Positions 26,100-33,833 of a stretch of 64,000 nucleotides of DNA are shown one piece after another (the first letter of the stretch is position 1; every line of letters begins with the position of its first letter). Location of the stretch: assembly GCA_945903275.1 (NCBI GenBank), contig CAMDNW010000003.1, positions 1 to 64,000 of the forward strand. Reading direction: 5' to 3'. A program made the translations under genes and the position numbers. Origin of the DNA: Thermoflexus hugenholtzii JAD2 (GTDB lineage: Bacteria; Chloroflexota; Dehalococcoidia; UBA2979). The notes under the pieces are model-generated. The model saw nothing but the letters and a program-made list of their open reading frames with translations, was not told the DNA's origin and made no database searches.

Positions 26100-28019
26100 C
26101 TATGCAGGCGTCTCTTCCAACTCCGCCGCCGCCTGTTCCCACTCCCACATCGCCGCCACCAGGCGTTTCTGCACCGCTTCTCGCCGCTCCGCCTCGCGCT
26201 CGAACTGCTCCCGCCCCACGCGTTCGTAATATGTCGCGTCCCCAAACACCGCTTCGAGGCGCGCCCCTTCCGTTTCGAGGTCTGCGACCTCACGCTCCAG
26301 CCGCTCAACCGTCCGGCGCAGTGCCGCCATGTTCCGCCGCTGGCCCTTCCGTTGCACGTACCCAGTCACCGGCGCCGCCGCGCTGGATGCGCTCATCATC
26401 TGGGGACGCCGCGCCCGCTCGACATCTAGGTAGTCTTCGCCGCGCTCGCGCAGGTATTCCTCGTACCCTCCTGCGAAGTCATCGACGCCATCCGGCGTGA
26501 CCGCGAGCACCCGCGTCCCCACCGTCGCCACGAAATGCCGGTCGTGACTCACGAACAGCACCGTCCCCGGGTAGGCCGCCAGCGCGTGCATCAACGCCTC
26601 GCGCCCTTCGAGATCGAGATGGTTCGTCGGCTCGTCCAGCAGTAGCAGATTCGGCTGCTGCAACATCATCGCGGCCAGCAGTAGCCGTGCTGACTCGCCC
26701 CCGCTCAGGTCGGCGATCTGCTTGTCCGCATCGCTGCCACTGAACAGCAGCGCACCCAGCATTCCGCGCACCGTCGGGATGTCCGAAGTACCCCCCGCCC
26801 CACACAGCCACTCGTACGCGCTCTCGCGCTCGTGCAGCAACTCAGCGTGATCTTGCGCGAAGTATCCAGTCGCTACTTCATGGCCTAGCGTAACGCTCCC
26901 AGAGTCTGCTTCCAGCATCCCCGCGATGATCCGTAGCAGCGTGGACTTGCCAATGCCGTTCGGCCCGACGATCGCAACCTTCTCGCCGCGCTCGATGCCG
27001 AACGTAACATCGCGCAGCACCTGCGTTGCCCCATACGCCTTGTGGATCCCCGTGACACGCAGCACTTCACGTCCTGAAGGTCTCCGCTGCGCGAATTTGA
27101 AACCCGGAGCCTTACGCGACGAGCGCTTCACCTCCGGCATCTCGATCCGCTCGATCTGCTTCTTCCGCGACTGCGCCTGCCGTGCCTTCGACGCCTTCAC
27201 CCGAAAGCGATCGATGAACTCTTGCAGATCTTCGATCTTCTGCTCGGCGCGTTCCGCCTCCGCCTCGCGCTGCTTCGTCGCCAGCGCCTTCGCGCTCTCA
27301 AAGGCGTCATAGTTGCCCGGGTAGACTCGCAACTCATGGTAGTCGACATCCGCGACCGAGTTACACACAGCATTCAGGAAGTGCCGGTCGTGCGAGATCA
27401 CCACAAAAGCCCCGCGGAACCCGCGCAGATGCCCCTCCAGCCACCGGATCGAGGCGATGTCGAGATGGTTCGTTGGCTCGTCCAACAGCAGCAACTCCGG
27501 ATCGCCGAACAGCGTCTGCGCCAGCAGCACCCGCAGCCGGAACCCTCCTGACAACTCCCGCATCGGCCGCGTATGCCACCCATGCGGGATGCCGAGGCCT
27601 ACCAGCAACTCCGCTGCGCGTGCATCTGCCTGGTACCCGGCGAGCGAGGCAATCTCGACTTCCAGTTCGCCCAGCCGCTCCCCGGCCGCCGCACTATCGG
27701 GACGGCCGAGCAGCCGCAGGCGTTCCGCTAGCGCCTCCCACAGCACCGGCTGCCCCATGATCGCCACGTCGATCAGCCGCTCGTCGTCAAAACGGAAGTG
27801 ATCCTGCCCCAGCGTCCCGACCCGCAGCCCGCTCAGCATCGAGACCGATCCGGCCGTCGGCGCCAGTTCGCCGGTCATAATCCGCAGCAGTGTGGACTTC
27901 CCGGAGCCGTTCGCCCCCACCAGCCCGTAGTGCCCGTCGGGGCGCAACTGCCACGAGACACCCTCGTATAGCGTCTGCCCGCCGAAGCGCATCGCAATGT
28001 CCGTCAGCGTCATGACCAT
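26100..28019 (-). CDS. ABC-F family ATPase
   Basis: A soluble protein of about 639 aa with two ABC ATPase domains and no membrane segments, the hallmark of ABC-F ribosome-associated factors. Domain 1 has Walker A 'GANGSGKST', signature 'LSGGFRLRV' and Walker B 'LLLLDEPTNHLD'; domain 2 has 'GPNGIGKST', 'LSGGESARL' and again 'LLLLDEPTNHLD'. A charged linker (about residues 230-300) carries 'SKARQAQSRKKQIERIE', and a C-terminal coiled coil follows. The start is set at ATG 28019 (MVMTLTDIAM); the track start at 28055 is longer, and ATG 28013 is also possible. It is divergent from the OppD-like gene. The exact subfamily is not resolved. Confidence 0.9.
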   Translation of the reverse strand: MVMTLTDIAMRFGGQTLYEGVSWQLRPDGHYGLVGANGSGKSTLLRIMTGELAPTAGSVSMLSGLRVGTLGQDHFRFDDERLIDVAIMGQPVLWEALAERLRLLGRPDSAAAGERLGELEVEIASLAGYQADARAAELLVGLGIPHGWHTRPMRELSGGFRLRVLLAQTLFGDPELLLLDEPTNHLDIASIRWLEGHLRGFRGAFVVISHDRHFLNAVCNSVADVDYHELRVYPGNYDAFESAKALATKQREAEAERAEQKIEDLQEFIDRFRVKASKARQAQSRKKQIERIEMPEVKRSSRKAPGFKFAQRRPSGREVLRVTGIHKAYGATQVLRDVTFGIERGEKVAIVGPNGIGKSTLLRIIAGMLEADSGSVTLGHEVATGYFAQDHAELLHERESAYEWLCGAGGTSDIPTVRGMLGALLFSGSDADKQIADLSGGESARLLLAAMMLQQPNLLLLDEPTNHLDLEGREALMHALAAYPGTVLFVSHDRHFVATVGTRVLAVTPDGVDDFAGGYEEYLRERGEDYLDVERARRPQMMSASSAAAPVTGYVQRKGQRRNMAALRRTVERLEREVADLETEGARLEAVFGDATYYERVGREQFEREAERREAVQKRLVAAMWEWEQAAAELEETPA

Positions 28020-28081
28020 GCCATCGAGGATCGCCGCCACTCGCCTGGGCCGCAACCTCCATACCCTGGCCTCGGGGCGGG

Positions 28082-28087
28082 TAGGCT
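28082..28087 (+). promoter_or_regulatory. -10 element TAGGCT of a leaderless promoter
   Basis: TAGGCT, six bases, ATG at 28094. It lies in the 74-base gap between the divergent ABC-F and OppD-like genes. Confidence 0.55.
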
Positions 28088-28093
28088 ATCGGC

Positions 28094-29115
28094 ATGACGA
28101 CTGCTCCTGAGCCGCCAGCGCCAACCGAACCGCTGCTCACCGTCCGCCACCTCACGGCGACGTACAGCACCAACGAGGGCCCCGTTCCCGCCGTCCGCGA
28201 TATCTCCTTCGACCTCTACCCTAGAGAGGTGCTCGCCCTCGTCGGCGAGTCCGCCGCTGGCAAGAGCACCGTCGCCCACGCCATCCTCAATCTGCTCCCG
28301 CAACAGACGACCGTCCATGGCGACATCCGCTACCTCGATATCGACCTCACGCATACCGATCCCGAAGCGATGCGCCAGATCGCCAGCCGCCACATCGCGA
28401 TGATCTTTCAAGAGCCGCTCGCCGCGCTCACGCCCACCCTCTCTATCGGTGAACAGGTCGACGAGCTGTTCACCGTCCATCGGCACTTCACCAAGAACGA
28501 GGCGATCGCCGCCGCCTACCGCACGCTCGGAGCCGTACTTCCCGACCCCGCCCGCATCGTGGAGTCGTACACACACCAACTCTCCGGCGGCATGGCGCAG
28601 CACGTGATGATCGCGATGGCCACCGCACTCGGCCCGGACATCATCATCGCCGACGAAGCCACCTCCAACCTCGACCCCGGCACGCGCCAGGAGACCATCT
28701 CCCGTATCGAAGGTATGCGTGACGACGGCACCGGCGTGCTGCTGATCACCCATGACTTCGGTGTCGTTGCACGCCTCGCCGACCGTGTCGCCGTCATGTA
28801 TGCCGGTGCCATCGTCGAAACCGGCGATGTCAGCACGATATTCGCCGCCCCCGCCACCCCTATTCCTTCGGCCTGCTCGAAAGCCTCCCAAGCATCGACC
28901 GCCGCGAGCGGCTCACCCCCATGCGGGGACAGCCGCCCGACCTCGCCACGCTTGGCCCCGAATGTCCCTTCCTCCCCCGCTGCCCCAAGGCCACCTCGCA
29001 GTGCCGCACCGATCCTGCCCCCGTCCTCATCCCCGCCGACACCGGCGTCGATGGCCACACCGTCGCCTGCTACAACCCCGTCGCCATCGACCGCCGCCCG
29101 CCCCGCGCGGACTAA
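28094..29115 (+). pseudogene. OppD/DppD-like ABC transporter ATP-binding protein with a frameshift before the C-terminal domain
   Basis: The ATPase of an oligopeptide/dipeptide-type ABC importer. The ABC core is complete: Walker A GESAAGKST, Q-loop 'IFQEPLAALTP', signature LSGGMAQHV, Walker B 'IIIADEATSNLD' and 'LLITHDFGVV'. Just after 'IFAAP' the frame must change: the other frame gives the expected oligo_HPY C-terminus (HPYSFGLLESLPSIDRRE, then 'CPFLPRCPKATSQC') ending at 29115. The break coincides with a run of five C (28848-28852) where six would restore the frame. In the uninterrupted frame the ORF runs to 29143 with a nonsense Pro/Ser-rich tail. No permease or binding protein is adjacent, so it is an orphan ATPase. 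Confidence 0.75.
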
Positions 29116-29135
29116 ACCCTGCTGCTCCCGAGGAC

Positions 29136-29141
29136 TACACT
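29136..29141 (+). promoter_or_regulatory. -10 element TACACT of a leaderless promoter
   Basis: TACACT, six bases, ATG at 29148. It sets the LLM oxidoreductase start well inside the longer track ORF (28752). Confidence 0.6.
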
Positions 29142-29147
29142 GACCCC

Positions 29148-30164
29148 ATGACCATCCGCCTCGGCATCGTCGACCAGTCCCCTATGCGCACGGGCGGCAC
29201 GCCGCGCGAGGCGCTCCTTGCTACGCTTGCCCTCGCGCAGGCAGCCGACCGCCTCGGCTACTGCCGCTACTGGCTCGCCGAGCACCACAACAGCCGCACC
29301 CAGGCCAGCGCCTCGCCAGAAATCCTGATCCCGATGATCGCCGCCAACACCAGCCAGATCCGCGTCGGCTCCGGCGGCGTGATGCTCACCCACTACAGCG
29401 CGCTCAAGGTTGGCGAGCAGTTCCGCATGTTGGAGACGCTCTTTCCCGGCCGCATAGACATGGGCCTCGGCCGCGCCCCCGGCAGCGACGGCCTCACCGC
29501 CGCCGCCCTCCAGCACGGCCCCGGCGCGCTCCCGCTCGATGCCTATCCCGATCAGGTCGCTGACCTGCTCGACTTCATGGCCGACACCATCCCCGATACC
29601 CACCGCTTCCGAGGCGTCCGCGCCATCCCCTCCGGCGACTCCATGCCCGCACCGTGGCTGCTCGGCTCGGCCTACGACAGCGCCCGCTTCGCCGCCGAGC
29701 AGGGCCTCGCCTTCTCCTTCGCCCATTTCATCAGCCCCGACGGTGGCCCCAAAGTCGTGCAGGCCTACCGCGACCACTTCCGTCCCTCGCGCTTTCTCGA
29801 TGCGCCCCTCGTGAACGTCGGCGTCTCCGCCCTCTGCGCCGAGACCGACGAGGAGGCACACCGCATCGGCATGAGCCGCCACCTCATGCGCCTCCGCCGC
29901 GCCGAAGGCCGCTCTACCGCTGGCGTTCCCAGCATTGAGTATGCCCTCGCCGTCGAGTTCACCGCCCCGGAGCAGGATTACATCCGCTACCAGCAAAGCC
30001 TCGCCATCGAAGGCAATCCTGATCGCGTCCGCGCTGGCCTCGAAGAGATCGCGGAGTCATACAGCGTCGGCGAGTTGCTCGTGATCACGATCACGCACGA
30101 CTATGCCCACCGCCTCCGCTCCTACGAACTGCTCGCCCAGGCCTGCGGCCTGACGCGCGACTAG
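29148..30164 (+). CDS. LLM-class flavin-dependent oxidoreductase (luciferase family)
   Basis: A 338-aa TIM-barrel luciferase-like monooxygenase or F420/FMN-dependent oxidoreductase. Characteristic segments are 'YWLAEHHNSRTQASASPEIL', 'IRVGSGGVMLTHYSALKVGE' and 'LGRAPGSDG', matching the YhbW-like single-component subgroup. It normally uses reduced flavin (or F420) to oxidise an organic substrate. I start at ATG 29148, the first residue of the conserved 'IRLGIVDQSP' strand and six bases after a TACACT hexamer. A phosphoesterase gene follows after nine bases, likely in the same transcript. Substrate and cofactor are not resolved. Confidence 0.9.
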   Translation: MTIRLGIVDQSPMRTGGTPREALLATLALAQAADRLGYCRYWLAEHHNSRTQASASPEILIPMIAANTSQIRVGSGGVMLTHYSALKVGEQFRMLETLFPGRIDMGLGRAPGSDGLTAAALQHGPGALPLDAYPDQVADLLDFMADTIPDTHRFRGVRAIPSGDSMPAPWLLGSAYDSARFAAEQGLAFSFAHFISPDGGPKVVQAYRDHFRPSRFLDAPLVNVGVSALCAETDEEAHRIGMSRHLMRLRRAEGRSTAGVPSIEYALAVEFTAPEQDYIRYQQSLAIEGNPDRVRAGLEEIAESYSVGELLVITITHDYAHRLRSYELLAQACGLTRD

Positions 30165-30173
30165 CGCGAGCCG

Positions 30174-30785
30174 ATGCGCGTCGCCCTCATCTCAGACACC
30201 CACCTGCCTTCGATCTACCGCGACCTAGACGGCCTCGGCCCCGAAGCGGCGCAGTTTCTCTCGACCGTTGACCTCATCCTCCACGGCGGCGACATCGTCA
30301 CCCGCGGCGTGCTCGATTGGTGCGGGCAGTTCGCGCCCGTCCTCGCCGCCCGCGGCAATCACGATGTCTTCGACGACCCGCGCCTCGCCGACACGCAGAT
30401 GATCACTCTCGAAGGCTGGCGCATCGGCATGGTACACGACCTCCGCCCCGTCTCCGCCACGCCCGCGGAACTCGCCGCTCTCCACTTCGGCGGCGAGGCC
30501 GTCGATATCATGATCGGCGGCGACACCCACGTGGACCGCCTCGACCATAGCGATGGCATTGTCGTTATCAACTCCGGCAGCCCCAACCTGCCACACCACA
30601 AAGAGACCCGCCTCGGAACCGTCGCCCTGCTCGACCTCGCCCCCGGCCGCCTCCGCGCCGAGATCCTCGTCCTCGGCCACACCACCGGCAGCCCCAACCC
30701 CGGCACCGCCCGCTACATCGAGGTTGCCGAAGGCCGCCTCGTCTCCACCTACCACAGCGGTGCCTCAATCCCCATCGACCGCTAG
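30174..30785 (+). CDS. Metallophosphoesterase family protein (YfcE/MJ0936-like)
   Basis: A 203-aa calcineurin-like phosphoesterase. Metal-binding motifs appear in order: DTHLP near residue 8, 'HGGDI', GNHD, then 'GGDTHVDRL' and 'NSGSPNLP'. The usual GHTH motif reads GDTH here, a substitution at the first His. Such proteins are small phosphodiesterases with broad in vitro activity. It sits nine bases after the LLM gene on the same strand, with no clear own promoter. The natural substrate is unknown. Confidence 0.88.
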   Translation: MRVALISDTHLPSIYRDLDGLGPEAAQFLSTVDLILHGGDIVTRGVLDWCGQFAPVLAARGNHDVFDDPRLADTQMITLEGWRIGMVHDLRPVSATPAELAALHFGGEAVDIMIGGDTHVDRLDHSDGIVVINSGSPNLPHHKETRLGTVALLDLAPGRLRAEILVLGHTTGSPNPGTARYIEVAEGRLVSTYHSGASIPIDR

Positions 30786-30801
30786 TCCTGATTCGCAGTC
30801 C

Positions 30802-31110
30802 CTACACCTGAACGGGTGTGCGCTCCCCTTGCTCGATGGCTTCATTGATCGCCGCCCGCAGACCGGGGCTGAATTCTCGTTCCAAGCAGCGCGGGCACGT
30901 CGGCGTCTCCGGCGCACCCATATCGAACAGCCGCACGATCCGTGGTTCCCCGGAAATGGTGATCCCACACGCCGTTCGCACCCGCACGGCATGGAATACA
31001 CGAGGCTCCACCTCAGTCGCGGCGACCAGTAGCACCCAGTGCCAGTCGTCGGCTAGGTCATTCATCGCCTTCGCCACGATCCGCACGTCCGCCACCAGAG
31101 CCTCCCGCAT
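30802..31110 (-). CDS. Small protein of unknown function with a Cys pair
   Basis: About 102 aa (109 from the track's GTG). I do not recognise a family. It has a mixed alpha/beta-like composition and a single CxxC ('TPTCPRCLERE') that could bind zinc or iron, with another Cys earlier in 'TACGITISG'. The start is uncertain: ATG 31110 and GTG 31113 both follow a TACGGT within ten bases. It is convergent with the phosphoesterase and divergent from the small gene at 31139, whose promoter overlaps this one. Confidence 0.55.
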   Translation of the reverse strand: MREALVADVRIVAKAMNDLADDWHWVLLVAATEVEPRVFHAVRVRTACGITISGEPRIVRLFDMGAPETPTCPRCLEREFSPGLRAAINEAIEQGERTPVQV

Positions 31111-31126
31111 CACATCCGCCGCACCG

Positions 31127-31132
31127 TACACT
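31127..31132 (+). promoter_or_regulatory. -10 element TACACT of a leaderless promoter with GTG start
   Basis: TACACT, exactly six bases, GTG at 31139. The hexamer lies just upstream of the divergent gene 30802-31110. Confidence 0.55.
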
Positions 31133-31138
31133 AGCCAC

Positions 31139-31330
31139 GTGAGCCGTTACATCCACTCGATGAGCCGGGATGAACTGGTCGCCGAGATTCGCGACATGAT
31201 TCTCTGGGGCGTCGCCGAGCATCACGAGATTCCCGACGCCACCATCCTCCACGTCCGCAAACTCCGCCCGCTGCTCGCCGCGCTCCGCATCCGCGCGCTT
31301 CAGGTCACGAGGCACATGGCCTCCGAGTAG
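31139..31330 (+). CDS. Small helical protein of unknown function
   Basis: A 63-aa protein starting at GTG (MSRYIHSMSRDELV). The track merges it into a longer frame from 30818, but the leaderless-type promoter and the change in composition mark GTG 31139 as the start. It is rich in Leu, Arg and Glu, with predicted helices ('RDELVAEIRDMILWGVAEH' and 'VRKLRPLLAALRIRAL') and no membrane segment or Cys. No family recognised. Its 3' end abuts the convergent small membrane-protein gene. Confidence 0.6.
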   Translation: MSRYIHSMSRDELVAEIRDMILWGVAEHHEIPDATILHVRKLRPLLAALRIRALQVTRHMASE

Positions 31331-31515
31331 CGCCGAGTCCGAACGTCGCCGATGCGGCAGCAATGTTTCGATCGTCACGCCAATGAATGTCCCACAAAGC
31401 GGGATCGCCAACAAAGGCGTCAGCCCATCGTCGTCCGCCGCGATCACAATCGCCCCCGCCACACCGGCGAACAGCCCACCAAAAACCCCACCGGGGTTAG
31501 CGTCAGTTCCTTCAT
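31331..31515 (-). pseudogene. Small membrane protein with an early frameshift
   Basis: ATG 31515 follows a TAGGGT-N6 promoter. The start frame reads MKELTLTPVG and then becomes nonsense and stops after 23 codons. One base later the frame reads 'VFGGLFAGVAGAIVIAADDD' then 'LLAIPLCGTFIGVTIETLL', two good transmembrane helices with a short loop. The switch falls at a run of four G (minus strand, about 31494-31497) where five would keep the frame. The 3' end is unclear, because the open frame continues antisense through the neighbouring gene to 31058. No named family. Confidence 0.5.
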
Positions 31516-31521
31516 GAATCG

Positions 31522-31527
31522 ACCCTA
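31522..31527 (-). promoter_or_regulatory. -10 element TAGGGT of a leaderless promoter
   Basis: On the minus strand TAGGGT is followed by six bases and ATG at 31515. It belongs to the frameshifted small membrane protein gene. Confidence 0.5.
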
Positions 31528-31557
31528 CCAGCCCGCCACCTCGTCCGTGCGATCAGT

Positions 31558-32082
31558 TCATCTGTGGGTCATCCGGATAGTAGCGGCCATCACCAACCGC
31601 CCGAGTTGCCGTCGCAATACATCGAGCCACAGCGTCTCGGGCATCGAGGTGGACACGCCTTCTCCCCGAGCCCCCACGACTAACAAGCCCTGCGCCGCGA
31701 TCTGCATCGCGAGCTGTCCCGCACTCCATACCACGTACCTGCTCAACACGCGCTTAACTTCCACGTCGTCGGCCACCACTTCCACGACATCTTCGAGGGC
31801 GATCAATCCAACACCATCGACCACCCGGCGCGACCATGACTCATCCGGGACGCGCCGCTCGAAGCACACCGCGAACGCCGATGACACATTCACCAGCCCA
31901 CAGTTGAACATCACCCCCAGCGTCACCATCGGCGCTGCGAAGTCTGGCAGGCAGCGCTCCACCTCCGCGCCCAATGGCCGGTTGAGCAACAGCCCAAACA
32001 CGCCAATCGGACCGTGTATGCAGAGCAGGATCACCGTACGCGAGAAACTGGTGTCTTCTGCAATCGGGCTGGCCGCCAGCAA
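31558..32082 (-). CDS. YqgE/AlgH family protein (UPF0301)
   Basis: A 174-aa protein of the YqgE/AlgH family; cellular role is unclear in most bacteria. The family N-terminus is clear in 'LAASPIAEDTSFSRTVILL' and 'GVFGLLLNRPLG'. The track's TTG start (32082) is odd: coding similarity (LAGRLLAAS) begins a few codons earlier, and that frame has no ATG or GTG before a TGA. A GTG at 32132, seven bases after TATACG, would read MAERVRTTARTHH and join the correct frame after a one-base deletion, so the 5' end may be frameshifted. The C-terminal half is longer and more divergent than usual. Confidence 0.75.
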   Translation of the reverse strand: MLAASPIAEDTSFSRTVILLCIHGPIGVFGLLLNRPLGAEVERCLPDFAAPMVTLGVMFNCGLVNVSSAFAVCFERRVPDESWSRRVVDGVGLIALEDVVEVVADDVEVKRVLSRYVVWSAGQLAMQIAAQGLLVVGARGEGVSTSMPETLWLDVLRRQLGRLVMAATIRMTHR

Positions 32083-32137
32083 CCGCCCGGCGAGTGATGC
32101 GTTCTTGCAGTCGTTCGCACTCTCTCAGCCACGCTGA

Positions 32138-32186
32138 GGCGTATAACAAGGCCGCGCCGGGGACCGGCACGGCCTTGTTATACGCC
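32138..32186 (-). terminator. Large hairpin terminator after the AAKKPA gene
   Basis: A 23-bp inverted repeat (GGCGTATAACAAGGCC... and its complement) with one mismatch and a three-base loop. A second small hairpin (GCCCGG-CATTA-CCGGGC, about 32191-32207) lies between it and the AAKKPA stop codon. Confidence 0.75.
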
Positions 32187-32217
32187 TGGATGCCCGGCAT
32201 TACCGGGCCAAAGGTGA

Positions 32218-32430
32218 CTACCCCGCCGTGGCGCGGCGAACAGCCGGCTTTCGGGCCGCTGGCTTCTTCGCTACGGCCTTCTTCGCCGCCGGCTTTCGGG
32301 CCGCTGGCTTCTTCGCTGCGGCCTTCTTCGCTGCCGGCTTCTTCGCTGCCGGCTTCTTCGCTGCCGGCTTCTTCGCCGCCGGCTTTCGGGTTGCCGGCTT
32401 CTTCGCTGCAGTTGATCGAGTTGTCGCCAT
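32218..32430 (-). CDS. Lys/Ala/Pro-repeat basic protein, histone H1-like
   Basis: A 70-aa protein made almost wholly of AAKKPA/AARKPA pentapeptide-type repeats after a short head (MATTRSTAAKK). This resembles the C-terminal tail of histone H1, bacterial H1-like proteins and actinobacterial HU extensions, but here it stands alone with no folded domain. It should bind DNA or RNA non-specifically through its positive charge. Start ATG 32430 has GAGGG at good distance; the track's earlier start (32520) lies in the AT-rich promoter region. The gene is a minisatellite of 15-bp units on the DNA level, so copy number may vary between strains. A strong double hairpin follows. Confidence 0.82.
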   Translation of the reverse strand: MATTRSTAAKKPATRKPAAKKPAAKKPAAKKPAAKKAAAKKPAARKPAAKKAVAKKPAARKPAVRRATAG

Positions 32431-32503
32431 GTATCCCTCACTCTCTTCGTTTTTCGTGTCACACGACACGCACACAATTAATGCTGAAAGTGTGTTCAGC
32501 AGG

Positions 32504-32585
32504 TTATCAACATACCCCATATAACGCTTATATAGCGCAACTGCTCACACTTTTTTCTACTCGTGATTGTGGATAGCGTGGATAT
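32504..32585. other. AT-rich intergenic stretch with three DnaA-box-like 9-mers
   Basis: TTATCAACA (32504-32512), CTATCCACA on the minus strand (32568-32576) and ATATCCACG on the minus strand (32577-32585) each resemble the DnaA box TTATNCACA with one or two mismatches. The 209-base gap between the AAKKPA gene and the zinc-finger gene is visibly more AT-rich than its surroundings and also holds TTATATAG and a T tract. The sites may be chance matches or promoter parts. Confidence 0.3.
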
Positions 32586-32627
32586 CTGCGCGTATGATCG
32601 CGCTTCGCGCGACACACATCGCGCTGC

Positions 32628-32633
32628 TAGTAT
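32628..32633 (+). promoter_or_regulatory. -10 element TAGTAT of a leaderless promoter
   Basis: TAGTAT, exactly six bases, ATG at 32640. A TCGCGC-TTC-GCGCGA hairpin (32598-32612) overlaps the expected -35 position and could be an operator. Confidence 0.6.
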
Positions 32634-32639
32634 GAAAGT

Positions 32640-32807
32640 ATGCCGACATATCGACAGACCACGCGCGTCGGCCCTTGCTGGCACTGTCGCGCCGCAACCG
32701 TGCAAGCATGCGAGGCGTGCGAAAACTTCGTATGTGAGCAGTGCGAAAAAGCGCACAATGAGTACCCGAGTCCTGAGACTATCGTGCACTCTAAGCCTGG
32801 CGGCTAA
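32640..32807 (+). CDS. 55-aa zinc-finger (B-box-like) protein, not in the ORF track
   Basis: A short ORF below the track's size cut. It encodes CWHC near residues 13-16, then CEACENFVCEQCEKAH at residues 24-39: six Cys in three CxxC pairs plus a following His, the spacing of a small cross-brace zinc finger such as a B-box. It starts MPTYRQTTRV and ends SKPGG. Support comes from a TAGTAT-N6-ATG promoter and the dense, ordered Cys pattern, which the other frames lack. The stop is two bases from the end of the convergent DedA gene. Function unknown; it may be a stand-alone protein-interaction or nucleic-acid-binding module. Confidence 0.72.
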   Translation: MPTYRQTTRVGPCWHCRAATVQACEACENFVCEQCEKAHNEYPSPETIVHSKPGG

Positions 32808-32808
32808 C

Positions 32809-33420
32809 CTATCGCATCGAACTCTTCCGCTCGCGCCAAACATGCCACACCGCTGGCAACACTGACACCACTATCACCACGATCACCGTAAACACGATCG
32901 CAATCTCCGGGTTCACCGGCAGGCGCTCCAGCGTGTCACCCAGCCAGTACCCGCCCAGCGTCATTGACGTGATCCATGCCACTCCGCCGGTCACGTTGTA
33001 GAGCGAGAACTGCCGGTATGGCATCCCCACGGCCCCAGCCACCGTCGGCGCGAACGTCCGCACAAAAGCCAGAAATCTGGCTAAAAATATAGTCTTCCCA
33101 CCATGTTGGTCGTAGAACTCACGCGCCTTAAGCAGATGCCGCCGCTTGAAGAACCGCGATTCATCCCGCGCGAACAGCATGGGGCCCGCCTGCTTGCCGA
33201 TGTAGTACCCGGTCGCGTCACCTGCCACTGCCGCCACGATCAGCAGTGGAATCAAAAGCCGGATATCGAATATCCCTTTCGACGCGACTAACCCCACCGT
33301 GAGCAACAACGAGTCGCCCGGCAGGAACACACCGATGAGCAGTCCCGTCTCCGCGAAGATGATGACGAACAATCCGACGTACCCCGCCGCTACAATGAGG
33401 CTCACTAGGTCGAGATACAC
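32809..33420 (-). CDS. DedA family membrane protein
   Basis: A 203-aa DedA/VTT-domain protein, a polytopic inner-membrane protein implicated in phospholipid (undecaprenyl-phosphate or lipid) flipping. Typical features are 'FAETGLLIGVFLPGDSLLL', 'GDATGYYIGKQAG' and 'FLARFLAFVRTFAPTVAGAVGMPYRQF', with the conserved Arg residues. I use GTG 33420 because GGAGGG sits seven bases upstream; the track start (33459) precedes that SD. The family suggests envelope maintenance. Length is normal. Confidence 0.9.
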   Translation of the reverse strand: MYLDLVSLIVAAGYVGLFVIIFAETGLLIGVFLPGDSLLLTVGLVASKGIFDIRLLIPLLIVAAVAGDATGYYIGKQAGPMLFARDESRFFKRRHLLKAREFYDQHGGKTIFLARFLAFVRTFAPTVAGAVGMPYRQFSLYNVTGGVAWITSMTLGGYWLGDTLERLPVNPEIAIVFTVIVVIVVSVLPAVWHVWRERKSSMR

Positions 33421-33833
33421 GGCAAGCCCTCCATGAGGCGCATATGTCGTTACGTACATCCGAGGGTACGGCCTGCTCCGCCAACAGTCGCCGCGCGCGC
33501 GTCATGTGACACGTTACATCACAACATTCTGTCGCCTGAATTGTTAACTTCACGCACTTTGATTATGCATCGTGTCAAGGCGACACGTATCGGGCGCGAT
33601 GCTACGGTTTCGTAAGTAGATAAACGCATTCACATCATCCGACGTGAAAAAACGCCAGTAAGTCAACATGGCATTCGGGATACCTTGCAACACATCGGCA
33701 AGAACAACAGCTCGCAGTACCGTTCGCGTGCGAACGTCGCAACATTCGGTGTTGCTACGGGTGAGGCCGCTTTCGCTTTTAGGCACATGCCGGGCGGCGC
33801 GGATTCGCACGCGAAGGTAGATTCGGCCGCCGG
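33421..33833. other. 413-base intergenic region, no convincing gene
   Basis: This gap between the divergent DedA and lysozyme-like genes is more AT-rich than the coding DNA. A minus-strand ORF (33550-33810) contains 'MLTYWRFFTSDDVNAFIYLRN', which faintly resembles the end of an excisionase-type helix-turn-helix, but lacks the rest. A CGTGTC-AAGGC-GACACG hairpin is near 33571-33587. I see no clear promoter pair. Confidence 0.35.

Noticed and set aside
25193-26308. 371-aa minus-strand ORF taken as one gene
   Set aside because: Only its HDOD-like segment resembles protein; the ends are antisense to the MFS and shifted from the ABC-F frame.
32228-32430. A CRISPR array or satellite from the regular 15-bp repeats
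   Set aside because: The repeats have no spacers and translate to AAKKPA units in an ORF with an SD.
33550-33810. An excisionase-like gene in the DedA/lysozyme gap
   Set aside because: Only about 20 residues give a faint resemblance, with no integrase, att-like repeats or supported start nearby.
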